Below, piece after piece: positions 1 through 9,704 of a stretch of 64,000 nt of DNA (its first letter is position 1; every line of letters begins with the position of its first letter). Source of the DNA: Anodontia alba. Taxonomy: Eukaryota; Mollusca; Bivalvia; Lucinida; Lucinidae. The notes beneath the pieces are model-generated. The model had not been told where the DNA came from. It was given only the letters and a program-made list of their open reading frames with translations, and ran no database searches. The stretch is from NCBI GenBank assembly GCA_964016985.1, contig OZ024821.1, positions 16,541,211 through 16,605,210 of the forward strand, in the 5' to 3' direction. Both the position numbers and the translations under genes were made by a program.

Positions 1-411
1 AAGAGACGAGGAATTTTCCGTGAAATGGGTGGGTTCACGAATCAATTGAGCAAGATTATACTGGCCAAACACAGACGAAATTTTACGTTTGCTACCTGAG
101 TCATGCCAATTCAAATTGAAATCACCAGTTACTATGATATTTCCAATATTAGTATCAAATGCAAGATCAATAGTATTTTCAATATCTACTAAGGTTTGAT
201 CTGGGGAATTAGGTGGTCTATAAAATACACTAAACAGGACTGTCTTATTTCTCAAAGTCAGCTCTAACCAAATGCATTCAACCCATTCTATTTCGAGATC
301 AAGCCTACGCTTGCAAAGAATGTTGTCTTTTACATAGACTATGACCCCGCCATAAGAATTTGTGATCCGGTCCTTCCTGAACGGTACATGGTAATTATGA
401 AACATACATAA
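1..411 (-). pseudogene. Non-LTR retrotransposon (LINE) endonuclease domain, partial
   Basis: Read on the minus strand, 411 down to 1 is one open frame that continues off the left edge. It shows the hallmarks of an APE-type endonuclease of LINE elements in order: SYGGVIVYVKD, then VFYRPPNS, then the catalytic-site block VTGDFNLNWHD, followed by QYNLAQLIREPTHF. The frame continues upstream as DIDVFSLSNDFDS but is broken by a TAA at 412-414, so the copy is probably dead or has an inactivating mutation. The reverse transcriptase would lie left of the window. Family knowledge: this domain nicks target DNA for target-primed reverse transcription. Clade (CR1/L2/Jockey-like) cannot be fixed from this part. 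Confidence 0.9.
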
Positions 412-745
412 TTATGAATCAAAATCGTTAGAGAGCGAAAAAACGTCAATGTCATAAAATGATACCGCATTGCTTGAATCTTTGTTAGGCAGAAAATGTA
501 TGCATGGAGCGATGATTGTAGATGTAACAGTTAGTCAGAAAAGACAGGGACTTGAATTCTAACATGGTCACAAATGTTGACGGATGAACGGACGGAAAAC
601 CGGGCGACTGTATCGCACTGGTTTGCTTAAGCACCATCGGGAAAACATACGTGGGACATCTTACCATAAATTAGATTGCATAAAGGTCGTCTTAGTTCGA
701 GCCTTCTGCCTCAATGCTCAAAAACAGTCTTTTTCTTTTTATGTT

Positions 746-779
746 TTTTTTTTTTTTTTTTTTTTCTTTTTTTTTTTTT
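746..779. repeat. Poly(T) run
   Basis: Almost pure T for about 34 bases with one C. It could be the poly(A) tail of a minus-strand retrocopy, but no clear body is recognised on its flank. Confidence 0.8.
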
Positions 780-1087
780 AATTATTTCATTATCATTAAA
801 TTAAAAGCAAAACTGAGTAAATGTATAAAAAAATAAATAATTAAATAAAAAAATATAAAAAAAATAAATAAATAAAACAAAAACAAAAAACTTTGATGTT
901 ATAAATTATTTAAATGCTGGAAATCCTCGATATTTCTAAACCATTTGCCGTTGCTGTAAATTTTGGTGTTTTATCATGAGCTTTTGTTTAATTCCTTTCA
1001 GTAGGAAGAAAATATTAAAAAAAAATCAGCTAGTAATTTGTATCTACTCGAAGTAAAGTTAAATGCATTCCATCGTAATGGAGAAAA

Positions 1088-1262
1088 CCAATGAGCCGCA
1101 ACGTCAGAAACATACAGTCGGACATGTTTGTTCAGTGAAGAGTCAGATTGCACACTCTGATCAGACTCTTCACGCTGCGCATTTTGAGAAGCCGAGGATG
1201 AAAAGTTTCTTCATACGGACAATGAATACTCTGATAAGACTGTTCATCGCCATAATCTGATG
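1088..1262. mobile_element. MITE-6 hairpin element (GCGCAG family), decayed
   Basis: Contains the family words GAGCCGCAACGTCAGAAA, a paired stem around AGAGTCAGATTGC/CTGATCAGACTCTTC, and TTTCTTCATACGGAC, all recurring in copies at 42200, 42580 and 60025. It ends within a few bases of the LIM2 splice donor. Confidence 0.6.
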
Positions 1263-1272
1263 TTATCCTTAC

Positions 1273-1499
1273 CTGATGCTGAATCCATATTTTCTTTACC
1301 ATTATGCATTTCCATAAAACCATGTGTTCGACAGAAGGGCCTGTTTCCGCTCATAAGAAACTCTTCTCCCGTTGACAGCGTTACACCGCATATAGAGCAC
1401 GTGAAACAGTTCAAATGAAACACAAAGTCACGTGCGTATCGCACCCAATCGCTGGCTTCCAAACTGTGACCACAGGCTGCACATTTTGTACCAAACTCT
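1273..1499 (-). CDS. LIM-homeobox gene, exon with second LIM domain (Lhx6/Lhx8/Arrowhead-like)
   Basis: Minus-strand exon. The acceptor is TTTCACTAG with the first exon base at 1499; the donor is CAG|GTAAGG with the last exon base at 1273. It encodes FGTKCAACG, ASDWVRYAR, HLNCFTCSIC, LSTGEEF and PFCRTH, a complete LIM zinc domain with all eight C/H ligands in the normal spacing. The words FGTKC, ASDWVR.AR and LSTGEEF are characteristic of Lhx6/Lhx8 and insect Arrowhead rather than Lmx1 or Lhx1/5. The exon starts in phase 2 and ends in phase 1. It joins the upstream LIM1 exon (4450-4631) to give ...YTREFGTKC, matching the usual LIM1-LIM2 linker. LIM domains bind cofactors such as Ldb/Chip in the nucleus; the homeodomain is not in the window. 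A (TAA)n microsatellite precedes the acceptor. Confidence 0.88.
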
Positions 1500-1505
1500 C
1501 TAGTG

Positions 1506-1533
1506 AAATAATAATAATAATAATAATAATAAT
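1506..1533. repeat. (TAA)n microsatellite
   Basis: About nine AAT/TAA units directly upstream of the LIM2 acceptor, replacing a normal polypyrimidine tract with (TTA)n on the coding strand. Confidence 0.85.
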
Positions 1534-1984
1534 GAAACATCATCATAGTATGGCAAAATTAAACTGAGACAATTAGTTTCCGCCAACGTCTTCGTAGGTT
1601 CCTGGAATTAATTTTATGTTTAGCAGAAGAGGGTATCGATGGGGTTTATTGACTGTCTATTAATGGTCTAATTTTTATTGACTGCTGATTTGTGGCCTAG
1701 CATTTAGGTGACTGCTGATTTTTGTGATGTGGGATTTAACGAGTCGGCTCAAACAATCCAAACTATACTAATTTTTTTGTAAAAACAGCTTTGTCGGTTA
1801 CTGATTGGGGAGCTGTTATTTTTGGTACCCCATCCAGACCATCATGATTGTTTATCAAGACTATGGTGTAATGGTTTACCACAATGTATTGTCATTCGGA
1901 AATCGATGATTACCGAACTGAGCTCACGGAATATGCGAATGTCTCGGTATAAACTGACCTGTTGGTTTGGCCTTTTGATCAGGT

Positions 1985-2278
1985 TCGTTTTTACGACCCA
2001 GCCAACCCAATGGGGTCATGTCGAGCGCGGTCAGTTGACCTAACCACACTTTTACTGGACAGACTTAGTCCTCTAAAAGGTTAACCAGTATTGTGAACAT
2101 TCTTTCTTCAGAAACTGACAACTGCCCTTCTTGAATCAGCGGAAGGAAGAAAATGACCGTAAAAAATATTTCATGAGCAAATCTTAACGAAAGAATGTTT
2201 TCCGACTCGGCGGGTGTCGAACCCGCAACTTTCTGATCGCCAGTCGGACGCGCATCCAAATGAGCATCTGACGCCGGC
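1985..2278 (-). mobile_element. SINE-1 (tRNA-derived), minus strand
   Basis: Reverse copy of the SINE described at 48481. The tRNA-like head (B box around GGGTTCGACACCCGC) lies at the 2200-2278 end; the body carries CCAACCCAATGGGGTC and CCTCTAAAAGGTTAACCAG. The head is mutated and a box (GCTCAGTTGG) is degraded. Confidence 0.8.
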
Positions 2279-2363
2279 TTTTGTCTATTAAACACATGTA
2301 AAAGAACGTGTACATTTTCTGTATAAGCAGGGATCTTCTGTTGTAAAAATGTGAAGAAAAAAA

Positions 2364-2400
<37 letters not shown>
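2364..2400. repeat. Poly(A) run
   Basis: About 36 A residues with almost no interruption, separated by about 85 bases from the head end of the preceding SINE-1. Confidence 0.8.
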
Positions 2401-2402
<2 letters not shown>

Positions 2403-2751
2403 TGTTCACGTGGTGTTCACGTGGACTGCAGGAATTTTCGTCTACCATGTATAAATTGCAAAGTGAATTTATCCAGATAAACACTAAAAGTAAACTTTAA
2501 GGTCAATTTGATCGATCTATAAAAAGAACGTTGTTCTTAAGTTCTTGAGATTTAATATTCTTACAAATGACACTGTTAAACTGTCTTGTAGGCTACAACA
2601 ACTGATAGATGAGTTATGGTGTGTCATTTTATTTGGCGTTCACTTGTTGTAAAATCGTATTTGAATGTGTTCACCAGTAGAAGATATGAAGCCGTAGTTG
2701 TTCTGTCATTCTACTAGAAATAAAACTGGAATTACTGCTGAAAATGTGCAC

Positions 2752-3032
2752 CATTACGAAAACACGCCTATTCAAGTATATAGAAATTTTCAACTCCAAA
2801 AACTGAACATTTTCAGATAAAAAAACACTGATATTTTTCCTATTTCTGATGAAAACATAGATTGTGGGTACTCGTTAGAACCGCCTCGGCGAGACGGTTC
2901 TAACGAGTACCCACAATCTATGTTTTGAGCAACAAAATAAGTAAAATAATGTATACCCCTGTAAACCCCAGTTTTTCTATATAAAAGTGGGGTTCAAGGG
3001 GGTCAAAATTATATAGGCATGTTTTCGTGATG
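2752..3032 (+). mobile_element. MITE-1 (reference description of the family)
   Basis: Terminal inverted repeat CATTACGAAAACACGCC at the left, its complement (ending TTTTCGTGATG) at the right; 281 bases. Order of parts: TIR, AT-rich arm with TTTTCAGATAAAAA, central palindrome with arm GTACTCGTTAGAACCGCC, then GTATACCCCTGTAAACCCC and AAAGTGGGGTT, then TIR. There is no coding capacity. I count 22 copies in this window, in both orientations ('+' = the arm with TTTTCAGATAAAAA first). The class is not assigned; this copy sits in the LIM gene intron. Confidence 0.92.
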
Positions 3033-3439
3033 CGTTTCACTTTTAAGCCAGTCGGTATCATGGTTACAGGATTCTAAAAGGAAGGATCCTCGACAGTAAT
3101 GAATACACTCTCAAAACTTACATGTACGCAGCAGATGGATCAAGTTAATTTGACCAGACTAGCTCAACTCCGATCAATTAGGCCTCAACAGTGACCCTCT
3201 TACGCAGTATATGTACCAAAAACCCCGGAATGGAAACCCACTTAAAGACCATCTAACCTTAGTTAGATTAAAATTCATTTAGTTAAAGCAAGTAAAGTAC
3301 ATAAATTGTTACGGACATGCGTACATATGGACGGACAAGGCAAACATTATCATCATTCAACCTACGAAGTTGATGCATCATTAAGCAAAATGTTGGTATG
3401 TTGCTCCAGCAAGATTATGTAGACTGAATCTACAAACAG

Positions 3440-3622
3440 AGTTTGAGTTAAGGTTTAACGACCCAGTTTAAGGTTTAATGACACATTTAGGTCATTTCGA
3501 ACCAGTTAGTTTACCTATCCACACTTTTCCTAGGCAAGCTTAGACCTCTAAGCGGTTAATCAATGCTTGTGCACATTCTTTTGCCAGAAACTGACAACTG
3601 CCATTCTTGAATCAGCGGACGA
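3440..3622 (-). mobile_element. SINE-1 3' fragment
   Basis: Retains CTCTAAGCGGTTAA, CCAGAAACTGACAACTGCC and TTGAATCAGCGGA from the SINE-1 body, without the tRNA-like head. Confidence 0.7.
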
Positions 3623-3736
3623 GTGATTTACGTAAAAACCCGAAGTGAAAACAGAATAAGGATTCTGCGTAACATCATGACGCCCACATAAAAGAAATCG
3701 ATACCCTTTCAGGGGAGGCAACTTTATTAAATAGAT

Positions 3737-3883
3737 TACCTCCCTTCTGAAAATGGGACACTCTAAAAGGAAAGATTTTGCTCCCAAAATGGGTCTACTC
3801 TAAAAGGAAAGAATTTGATCCCTTTGGGAGCAAATTCTTTCCTTTTAGAGTAGACCCATTTTCAGAAGGGACTTTGTGTGCAG
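3737..3883. mobile_element. MITE-9 hairpin element
   Basis: Long palindrome: GGGTCTACTCTAAAAGGAAA on one arm pairs with its complement on the other, flanked by CCCTTCTGAAAATGGG and CCCATTTTCAGAAGGG. The left side carries a partial second repeat of the arm. Related copies are at 7347, 14328, 19900, 41576 and 44985. Confidence 0.8.
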
Positions 3884-4195
3884 AAAAGCAATCGGGAAGT
3901 CCTACATATTATCTCCCTTGTAATAAATTTCAGCATATCTACCCTGTGTATCCAGTCACTTTAATTATTTAGCATTCTCTGGGCGAATTCATCAGTCGAT
4001 AGATTGATATGCATGAACTATAAATATAAAGACCCTGTTTTCCGGGAAAATATGCAAAAATATTCTTCTGCTGAAATGTTTACCCAGCATGTTAATCGTC
4101 AAGAAGATATCCCGCATTTGCAATTAGCAATTTGACAATGCTATATGTACATGTTAAGACCCCACACATTGTACCAGGTTGCAAAATTATGATAA

Positions 4196-4430
4196 CTAAA
4201 TGCGCCACGTCATATGATAACGTGTCCCTGGGCATATACGGACAGCGAAGGCACAGATCAGCCTGCGCGTCTGCGCAGTCTCATCAGAGCTTTCAGTGTC
4301 CGCTAACATGATAATTGAATAAATGAATGCTGAGTAAAAGCCCAGATGATACTTTGCGCATGCGCAGGATGATCTGAATGCTTGCATTTTGCGCATGTTC
4401 GAAGGCAGATTTTAGCTTGACGTAGGCCCA
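4196..4430. mobile_element. MITE-6 copy beside the LIM1 exon
   Basis: Carries GGGCATATACGGACAGCGAA, GATCAGCCTGCGCGTCTGCG, TTGCGCATGCGCAGGATGAT and GCGCATGTTCGAAGGCAG, the same order as in the copies at 13713 and 51901. It ends about 20 bases from the LIM1 donor. Confidence 0.75.
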
Positions 4431-4449
4431 AATAATGACGTAATTGTAC

Positions 4450-4631
4450 CGAGTATAGTGGTATTTGCAATAAACATTGCCATCTCTGATGAAACATGAA
4501 GATTCCTTGTCCAATGTGAAGAGACAGACACAACAACGGAGACATGAGAGATGGTATGGTTGGTTCCCTGCATGTAGCATCCATCTGTCCTGTATTACTG
4601 CTCTGCAACCACAACATACCGGTCTTTCTGT
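4450..4631 (-). CDS. LIM-homeobox gene, exon with first LIM domain (Lhx6/Lhx8/Arrowhead-like)
   Basis: Minus-strand exon with acceptor TTTTTCAG (first base 4631) and donor CTCG|GTACAA (last base 4450); 182 bases, starting in phase 0 and ending in phase 2, which fits the LIM2 exon at 1499. It encodes a full LIM1 domain: VCCGC, 17 residues, H, then HLSCLRCCVC, SSCFIRDG and YCKYHY. Spacing equals that of Lhx6 LIM1. All zinc ligands are present, the last one H, an accepted ligand. Upstream 5' exons and the promoter should lie to the right (higher coordinates); I could not identify them. Nothing suggests a pseudogene. Confidence 0.87.
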
Positions 4632-4724
4632 CTGAAAAAGGACAAGAAAATACTTCATGTCATGGTCTTTCTTATTCTAGCACAATTGCGGCATGCATTG
4701 GTCCGCTAGTCAACAAATAAATCA

Positions 4725-5001
4725 CATTACGAAAACATGCCTATATAATTTTGACCCCCTTAAACCCCACTTTTATATAGTAAAACTGGAGTTTACAGGG
4801 GTATACATTATTTTTCTTATTCTGCTGAAAAATATAGATTGTGAGTACTCGTTAGAACCGCCTCGCCGAGGCGGTTCTATCGAGTACTCAAAATCTATGT
4901 TTTGAGCAGAAATATGAAAAATATCAGAATTTTTATCTGAAAACTTTCCTTTTTTGGTTCTAAATTTTTCAATATATTTGAATAGGCATGTTTTCATAAT
5001 G
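4725..5001 (-). mobile_element. MITE-1
   Basis: Complete, 277 bases; CATTACGAAAACATGCC start and TTTTCATAATG end. The central palindrome has a CGCCTCGCCGAGGCG loop side. Confidence 0.92.
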
Positions 5002-5039
5002 AGATGCATCTGCAGACCAAGTCATGTACCAAGTCCCAC

Positions 5040-5875
5040 CTAGCGGGCACATGACGTGTCTACAACGTCGCATTAACGCCGATGAAATGACGTTGCATCG
5101 GTTTAAATGCGACGTTGTATAAACGTAATAAAGTTGCATTAGCATTATAGGGGGTATACCCCGGCCTTTGTGGCTCAGTTGGATGCGCCGTCCGACTGGA
5201 GACCAGGAGGTCGCGGTTCGATCCCCGCCAAGGTCGACAACATTCTTTCGCGGAGATGATCATGAAATATTTTCTACGGTCATTCTCTCCCTTCCGCTGA
5301 TTCAAGAAGAGCAGTTGTCAGTTTCTGGCGAAAGAATGTGCACAATACTGGTTAACCGCTTAGAAGACTAAGCCTGCCCAGTAAACGTGTGGTTAGGTAA
5401 ACTGACCGCGCGCAACATGACCCTGTTTGGTTGGCTGGGCCGTAAAACCTCAACACAAACACATGTTAACCGACTTACTTTTGTTCTCGAACTCGTCAAC
5501 AAATACACGATGGAAACAAGAAGAAAAACGAATGTGTTTGAATGGTATAGCCTGTAAAGGAACTCGTCAGGTAAAACAGTCAACTTGAACTGCAATGCTC
5601 ATAGATCATAATATAATCTAGTATGTATATGAATGGTTCGGCCAATAATGTAAGCTAGCGTTCATAGTTACCAGGAGCGAAACTTTCGCAAATATGATTG
5701 GTTTCCCGCTGATAGCGCACGAGGAAATTCCTATGCTCAAATACCTTAGATAAAGCACGGCTAGAAATGTAAACACAATCAAGGAGCAGCACGTGCAGGG
5801 ATGTTAGAAATAAATGTAATGGCGTTACATCGACGTTAATGCGACGTTGTATAACGGTCAGGTGCCCGCTGGCAA
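5040..5875. mobile_element. Long-TIR element carrying SINE-1; contains the left duplication breakpoint
   Basis: The left end (TAGCGGGCACATGACG followed by ACAACGTCGCATTAACG) and the right end (CGTTAATGCGACGTTGTATA then CAGGTGCCCGCTGG) are complementary over about 50 bases with mismatches. Between them lie SINE-1 (5160-5464) and AT-rich filler. Related ends of the CCAGCGGGCAC type occur at 12222. The tandem duplication begins at 5764, so only the right end of this element is present in copy B. Confidence 0.7.
5160..5464 (+). mobile_element. SINE-1, full length
   Basis: tRNA-like head with A box TGGCTCAGTTGG and B box GGTTCGATCCC, then the shared body ending in GGTTGGCTGGGCCGTAAAAC and CTCAACACAAAC. 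One of the two nearly complete plus-strand copies. Confidence 0.88.
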
Positions 5876-6049
5876 GTCCTTAAATATTTACAAATATCAA
5901 AGACTTTAGGTAGAAGAGTCCATTCGGCATAAATTGGTTAAGTACCTGAATACGTGTACGCAAAGTAAGGGGACTGGAAAGATTTTGTAGGTGTTCTGCA
6001 ATTTGTTTAAGAAGAGAGACAACTTACTTTTTTGTGATTTCCCGTTTGC

Positions 6050-6198
6050 TATTGTTTACTGAACAAATGTGAATAAAATTCGCATTGTAAAAGCTACTCA
6101 CATTTTTGCAGGAAAATTATCAATGTATTTAAAAACATCTTAGCTACAACAGTTAAGTAGTTTGCCGTTAAGCTAACGATGCTTTGAACAACTGGTCC
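6050..6198. mobile_element. MITE-10 element end (copy A)
   Basis: Carries ACAAATGTGA, AGCTACTCACATTTTT and GTTAAGCTAACGATGC with TTGAACAACTGG, a block found again at 20990 (copy B) and 46860 (more complete copy with a hairpin). Confidence 0.55.
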
Positions 6199-6258
6199 TG
6201 ATCATTATTTATTTAAGCGAAAGACTACATGTACGTACGACGGTACTTTACAGTTTAA

Positions 6259-6553
6259 CATGGCCCAGTCAGTCCATTAGGGCATGTCGAGCCGGCCAGT
6301 TTATCTAACCAAAGTTTTTTTGTTTTGTTTTTTCCTGGGCAGGCTTGGTCCTCTAAGTGGTTAACCAGTATTTATGCACATTTTTTCACCGGAAATTGAC
6401 AACTTCTTGAATCAGCTGAAGGGGGAGAACGATTGTAAAAAATATTTCAAGATAAATCTTTACGAAAGAATGTTGCTGGACCCAGCTGGGTTCGGGCCTG
6501 CAACCTCCAGATCCCCTGTCGGACGCACATCCGACTGAGCCACCGAGGCCGGC
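6259..6553 (-). mobile_element. SINE-1 (copy A)
   Basis: Reverse copy; head end at 6470-6553 with CCGAGGCCGGC terminus, body with CCTCTAAGTGGTTAACCAG. Divergent: a T-rich expansion near 6305. Confidence 0.8.
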
Positions 6554-6681
6554 AAGTAAATAATGATATCTTTAAACGATATGTGAATGAATGTCTCCTG
6601 GTGAATGAATGTCGTTTGACGTTGTCACCAGTAACAATTCAATTCTGAACGAATGGACTAGGTGCCAAAAAGGACAGACCT

Positions 6682-6930
6682 TGTTGAGGTTTATTAACGG
6701 CACAGTCAACTCAATGGGGTCATGTTTGTTTACCTAACCACTCTTTTACTGGACAGGCTTAGTCCTCTAAGCGGTTAACCAGTTTTGCGCAATTCTTTCT
6801 CCAGGAAATGACAACTGCCCTTGTTGAATCAGCGAAAGGGAGATAATGACCGTAGAACATATTTCATGTCGAACCCGCAACCTCCTGTTTACCAGTCGGA
6901 CGCGCATCAACCTGAGCAACCGAGGCCGGC
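6682..6930 (-). mobile_element. SINE-1 with deletion in head (copy A)
   Basis: Compared with its copy-B partner (21630-21903) it lacks about 25 bases between ATATTTCATG and TCGAACCCGC, removing part of the tRNA-like head. A difference that arose after duplication or between haplotypes. Confidence 0.82.
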
Positions 6931-7021
6931 ACAGACCCAGGTCTAACTGATCCGTTTAGAAGCTGCTCGATGTAGGTGAGCAGTATTTGCTCAGGCCTGT
7001 GTTTCCGACTATGCCTTCATT

Positions 7022-7247
7022 AATGGACCGCGCCAAGACAAAAATATGTCTTCGGGGCATATGAGAACAGTTAAGATCCAGATCAGCCTGCGAAGCCCCA
7101 CAACCTGATAAGGACCTTCGTTACACAGAATTATGTTATTCAACGATTCTGTAAGCGGCCAGTGAAGGCCAAGATCAGACTGCGCGGATGCGCAGTCTGA
7201 CCTTGGCCCTCGCTGTCCATATATGCACTAAGATACTCTTTCGCGTG
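7022..7247. mobile_element. MITE-6 (copy A)
   Basis: GGACCGCGCCAAGAC start, CAGATCAGCCTGCG, then the palindromic GATCAGACTGCGCGGATGCG / CGCAGTCTGACC stem and CTGTCCATATATGC. Partner in copy B at 22001-22226. Confidence 0.75.
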
Positions 7248-7346
7248 AGACGGACAAAATATCCATAAGTGGACTAGATACAACAGGTAGATTTTTCGCA
7301 AATGGGGGACATTTGTGATGACTTAATACTTGCTTTCCTACGCTAC

Positions 7347-7443
7347 ATCACTGTCGGTCTACTCTAAAAGGAATAATTTGCTTTAAATTGGAGCAATTTT
7401 TTATTTTTTTTTCCTTTTAGGTAGACCCCTTTTCAGAAGGGGA
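7347..7443. mobile_element. MITE-9 hairpin (copy A)
   Basis: GTCTACTCTAAAAGGAATAA pairs imperfectly with TTTTTCCTTTTAGGTAGACC, ending in CCTTTTCAGAAGGGG. Partner at 22327-22424. Confidence 0.7.
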
Positions 7444-8358
7444 CGAAACAATTTAGTAGTAACCTGCCCCCACCCACCCCTATCCCACCTGAAAGTGCCC
7501 ACCCCCAATCCCACCTGAAAGTGCACCCTTCCCCTTTAATCAGTCATGGTTAGGAATGTGATACTACAGCTACACCCTCCCCACCGGGGCTGTCTTCCAC
7601 AAATCTGACGGTAGATGTATAGCAATTTACCTTTATATGTATAATATCATCATCGGAAGGAGGAGGTGATGACACTGACAAATCTTCCACCGAATCAGGA
7701 GAGTTCAGAAAATTAGCAATATGTCGAAAATCCATTCTACTATAAAAGTCTTTTTTTAAAAGCTAGCACTATTCAATTAAAAAGATATATATGTATCTGA
7801 TTAAACCTATAAAATTTATGTATACACGAAAGTCATTCATGAAATATAGCACTGTTTGTGGCATATTATTTGTTCAAAATCAGTTATTTGCACGTGAAGT
7901 CATGTAGACTGCCTTCAAACTGAGTAAAATATGTTGAAAAGATGACAGTCAATCCCGTGCAAAACGTGCAAAGAATGCATTATTTTTCGCGCAAAGTAAA
8001 TCATATGACTCATTATGAATTCTTGCATCTGTAACAGGAAAGGAAAACAAATCCGCCGGATTCAAAGTCCTGCATTCTACCGCGTCGCTGTAAGATAAAG
8101 GCCGGCTTCTACTACATTCCTCCTTCCTAAAACGAGACATTTGTATGCCAATACGAATGTTGCGCAGGCTCTGAGTGTCACCCAGCACATGCTACGCCCG
8201 TCAGGCTTCAAGGCTGCCACCTCCAACATTGGCCACCAAATGTAGGAGGAAAGGTGAAAAAAAAAATCCAAATCACATTTTTCCCCGACCGAGGATCGAA
8301 TCAGTCCGCCGGATTTAAAGTCCTGCACTATGCCACGTCGCTATAAAATCCGGCTTCA
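7444..8358. other. Non-coding stretch, copy A
   Basis: C-rich direct repeats of CCCACCTGAAAGTGC (about 7489-7530) followed by AT-rich sequence. A 61-codon frame near 7550-7735 is preserved in copy B, but this only reflects the duplication. From 8060 to 8340 a block with AAAGTCCTGCA and GCGACGTGG/CGCGTCGCT words occurs twice (8070 and 8312), a short imperfect repeat. Confidence 0.5.
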
Positions 8359-8639
8359 CATCACGAAAACAAGCCTATATAATTATGACCCCCTTAAACC
8401 CATTTTTTATATAGTAAAACTGGGGTTTACAGGGGTATACATTATTTTTCTTATTTCTGCTCAAAAACATAGATTGTGGGTACTCGTTAGAACCGCCTCG
8501 GTGAGGCGGTTCTAACGAGTACCCACAATCTATATTTTGAGCAGAAATATGAAAAATATCAGAATTTTTATCTGAAAAATTCCAGTTTCGGGGTGGTGAA
8601 ATTTTCAATATATTTGAATAGAGGTGTGTTTTCGTAATG
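8359..8639 (-). mobile_element. MITE-1 (copy A)
   Basis: CATCACGAAAACAAGCC start, GTGTTTTCGTAATG end, uninterrupted central palindrome. Partner at 23336-23607. Confidence 0.92.
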
Positions 8640-8814
8640 AAACGCAAGGCAGTAGACAAACAAATGTATCTTATGCATGTACCTAAACTGCTACACACCA
8701 AAATGTCCCGGTACATATACATGTACGGCTATGCATTTGGACTGTCTCATCAGATCCTTTAGTGTCTCCTTACAGAATCAAAGGCTGATACTATGTATAA
8801 ATTATATCTATATA

Positions 8815-9118
8815 CAGTTGACTCTCGTTATCTCGAATTCCAAGGGACCCTCTGAAATACTTCGAGATATCTGTACTTCGACAGATCAGGTTTGCAGAAT
8901 AAAGATAAAATAAATCGAACAACCATATTTTACAAATGTATATGTAAATTTACTCCTGCAGTTGGACATATATTGAAAATATTGTGGAAAAGAGGAGCAA
9001 TTTCTCCTCTTTTCCACATTATTTTGTTACATGTACCTGTTGTAACAGGGACCAGATTTTCAATTCGAGATAAGCGGTTATTCGAGATAAGCGAGGTCGA
9101 GATAACAAGAGTCGACTG
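8815..9118. mobile_element. TIG2, Tc1/mariner-Tigger-like MITE (copy A only)
   Basis: Ends CAGTTGACTCTCGTTATCTC and its complement ending GAGTCGACTG; flanked by TA on each side. The matching place in copy B (about 23782) has a single TATA and no insert, giving a clean empty site and a TA target duplication. The centre is a hairpin of ATTGTGGAAAAGAGGAG pairing with its complement. No coding capacity. TA targets and CAGT ends are typical of Tc1/mariner (pogo/Tigger) elements. Confidence 0.92.
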
Positions 9119-9225
9119 TACAAAGTTGCAAATGCAAAATTAGGACTAGAAGCCACAAATACAAAGCACTACACAGACCAACCGAAACAAAATCAGACAC
9201 TTCCATTCAACAACCCATACATCAT

Positions 9226-9438
9226 TTAACCCTTGACATGCTGAATAAATTATGATGCCACGCCCACTTCTAATTTCCAGCCAATCAGATTACTTGATCC
9301 GGGTTTTTGATACAAATTCACATATTAAATGACAAACATTGAAGATCCAGATCAGTTGGCTTCTTCAGAAGCCAACTGATCTGGATCTACACTGTTTGCT
9401 AGGACAGGGCATGTCGTGTTCAGCAAAAGAAGGGTTAA
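9226..9438. mobile_element. MITE-4 (copy A)
   Basis: Ends TTAACCCTTGACATGCTGAA and TTCAGCAAAAGAAGGGTTAA; central hairpin with arm AGATCCAGATCAGTTGGCTT and an almost perfect complement. TTAA at both outer ends suits a TTAA-type target (piggyBac-like), but this is inference. Partner at 23898-24108. Confidence 0.85.
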
Positions 9439-9704
9439 TATCTGAAATATTCAGGCATATCTGTCTCCTTACCATACATACACTTAAATTTGTACTAGTC
9501 CATTCCACTTCCCTTACCGTACATAAATCCAAAACTGCTGGCTGTGTTGCAAATAGTGGAAACCCTGTTATGCATCGTGTGATGATCAACGTTTTTTCCT
9601 CAATCGTGCCTGCCCAGATACGTGGGAAAAATGCGGTATGTACAATTTCATTAAATGCACATATATCCAGGCTCGTGCATGGACAGAACAGGTTTTTGCA
9701 GGTA

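Larger units (their letters stand above)
412..1272. other. Non-coding stretch left of the LIM2 exon
   Basis: Holds a poly(T) run (about 746-779), an A/T low-complexity stretch (about 800-890) and a decayed MITE-6 hairpin element at about 1088-1262 next to the LIM2 donor. No coding exon and no homeodomain is visible. Confidence 0.6.
1500..4449 (-). other. Intron between LIM2 and LIM1 exons
   Basis: A 2,950-base intron in which much of the sequence is repeats: SINE-1 at 1985-2278, a poly(A) run at about 2365-2400, MITE-1 at 2752-3032, a SINE-1 fragment at 3440-3622, a MITE-9 hairpin at 3737-3883 and MITE-6 at 4196-4430. No further exon is recognised in it. Confidence 0.75.

Noticed and set aside
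1..1272. Homeodomain exon of the LIM gene
   Set aside because: No WFQNRR-type segment in any minus-strand frame here; the exon must be further left.
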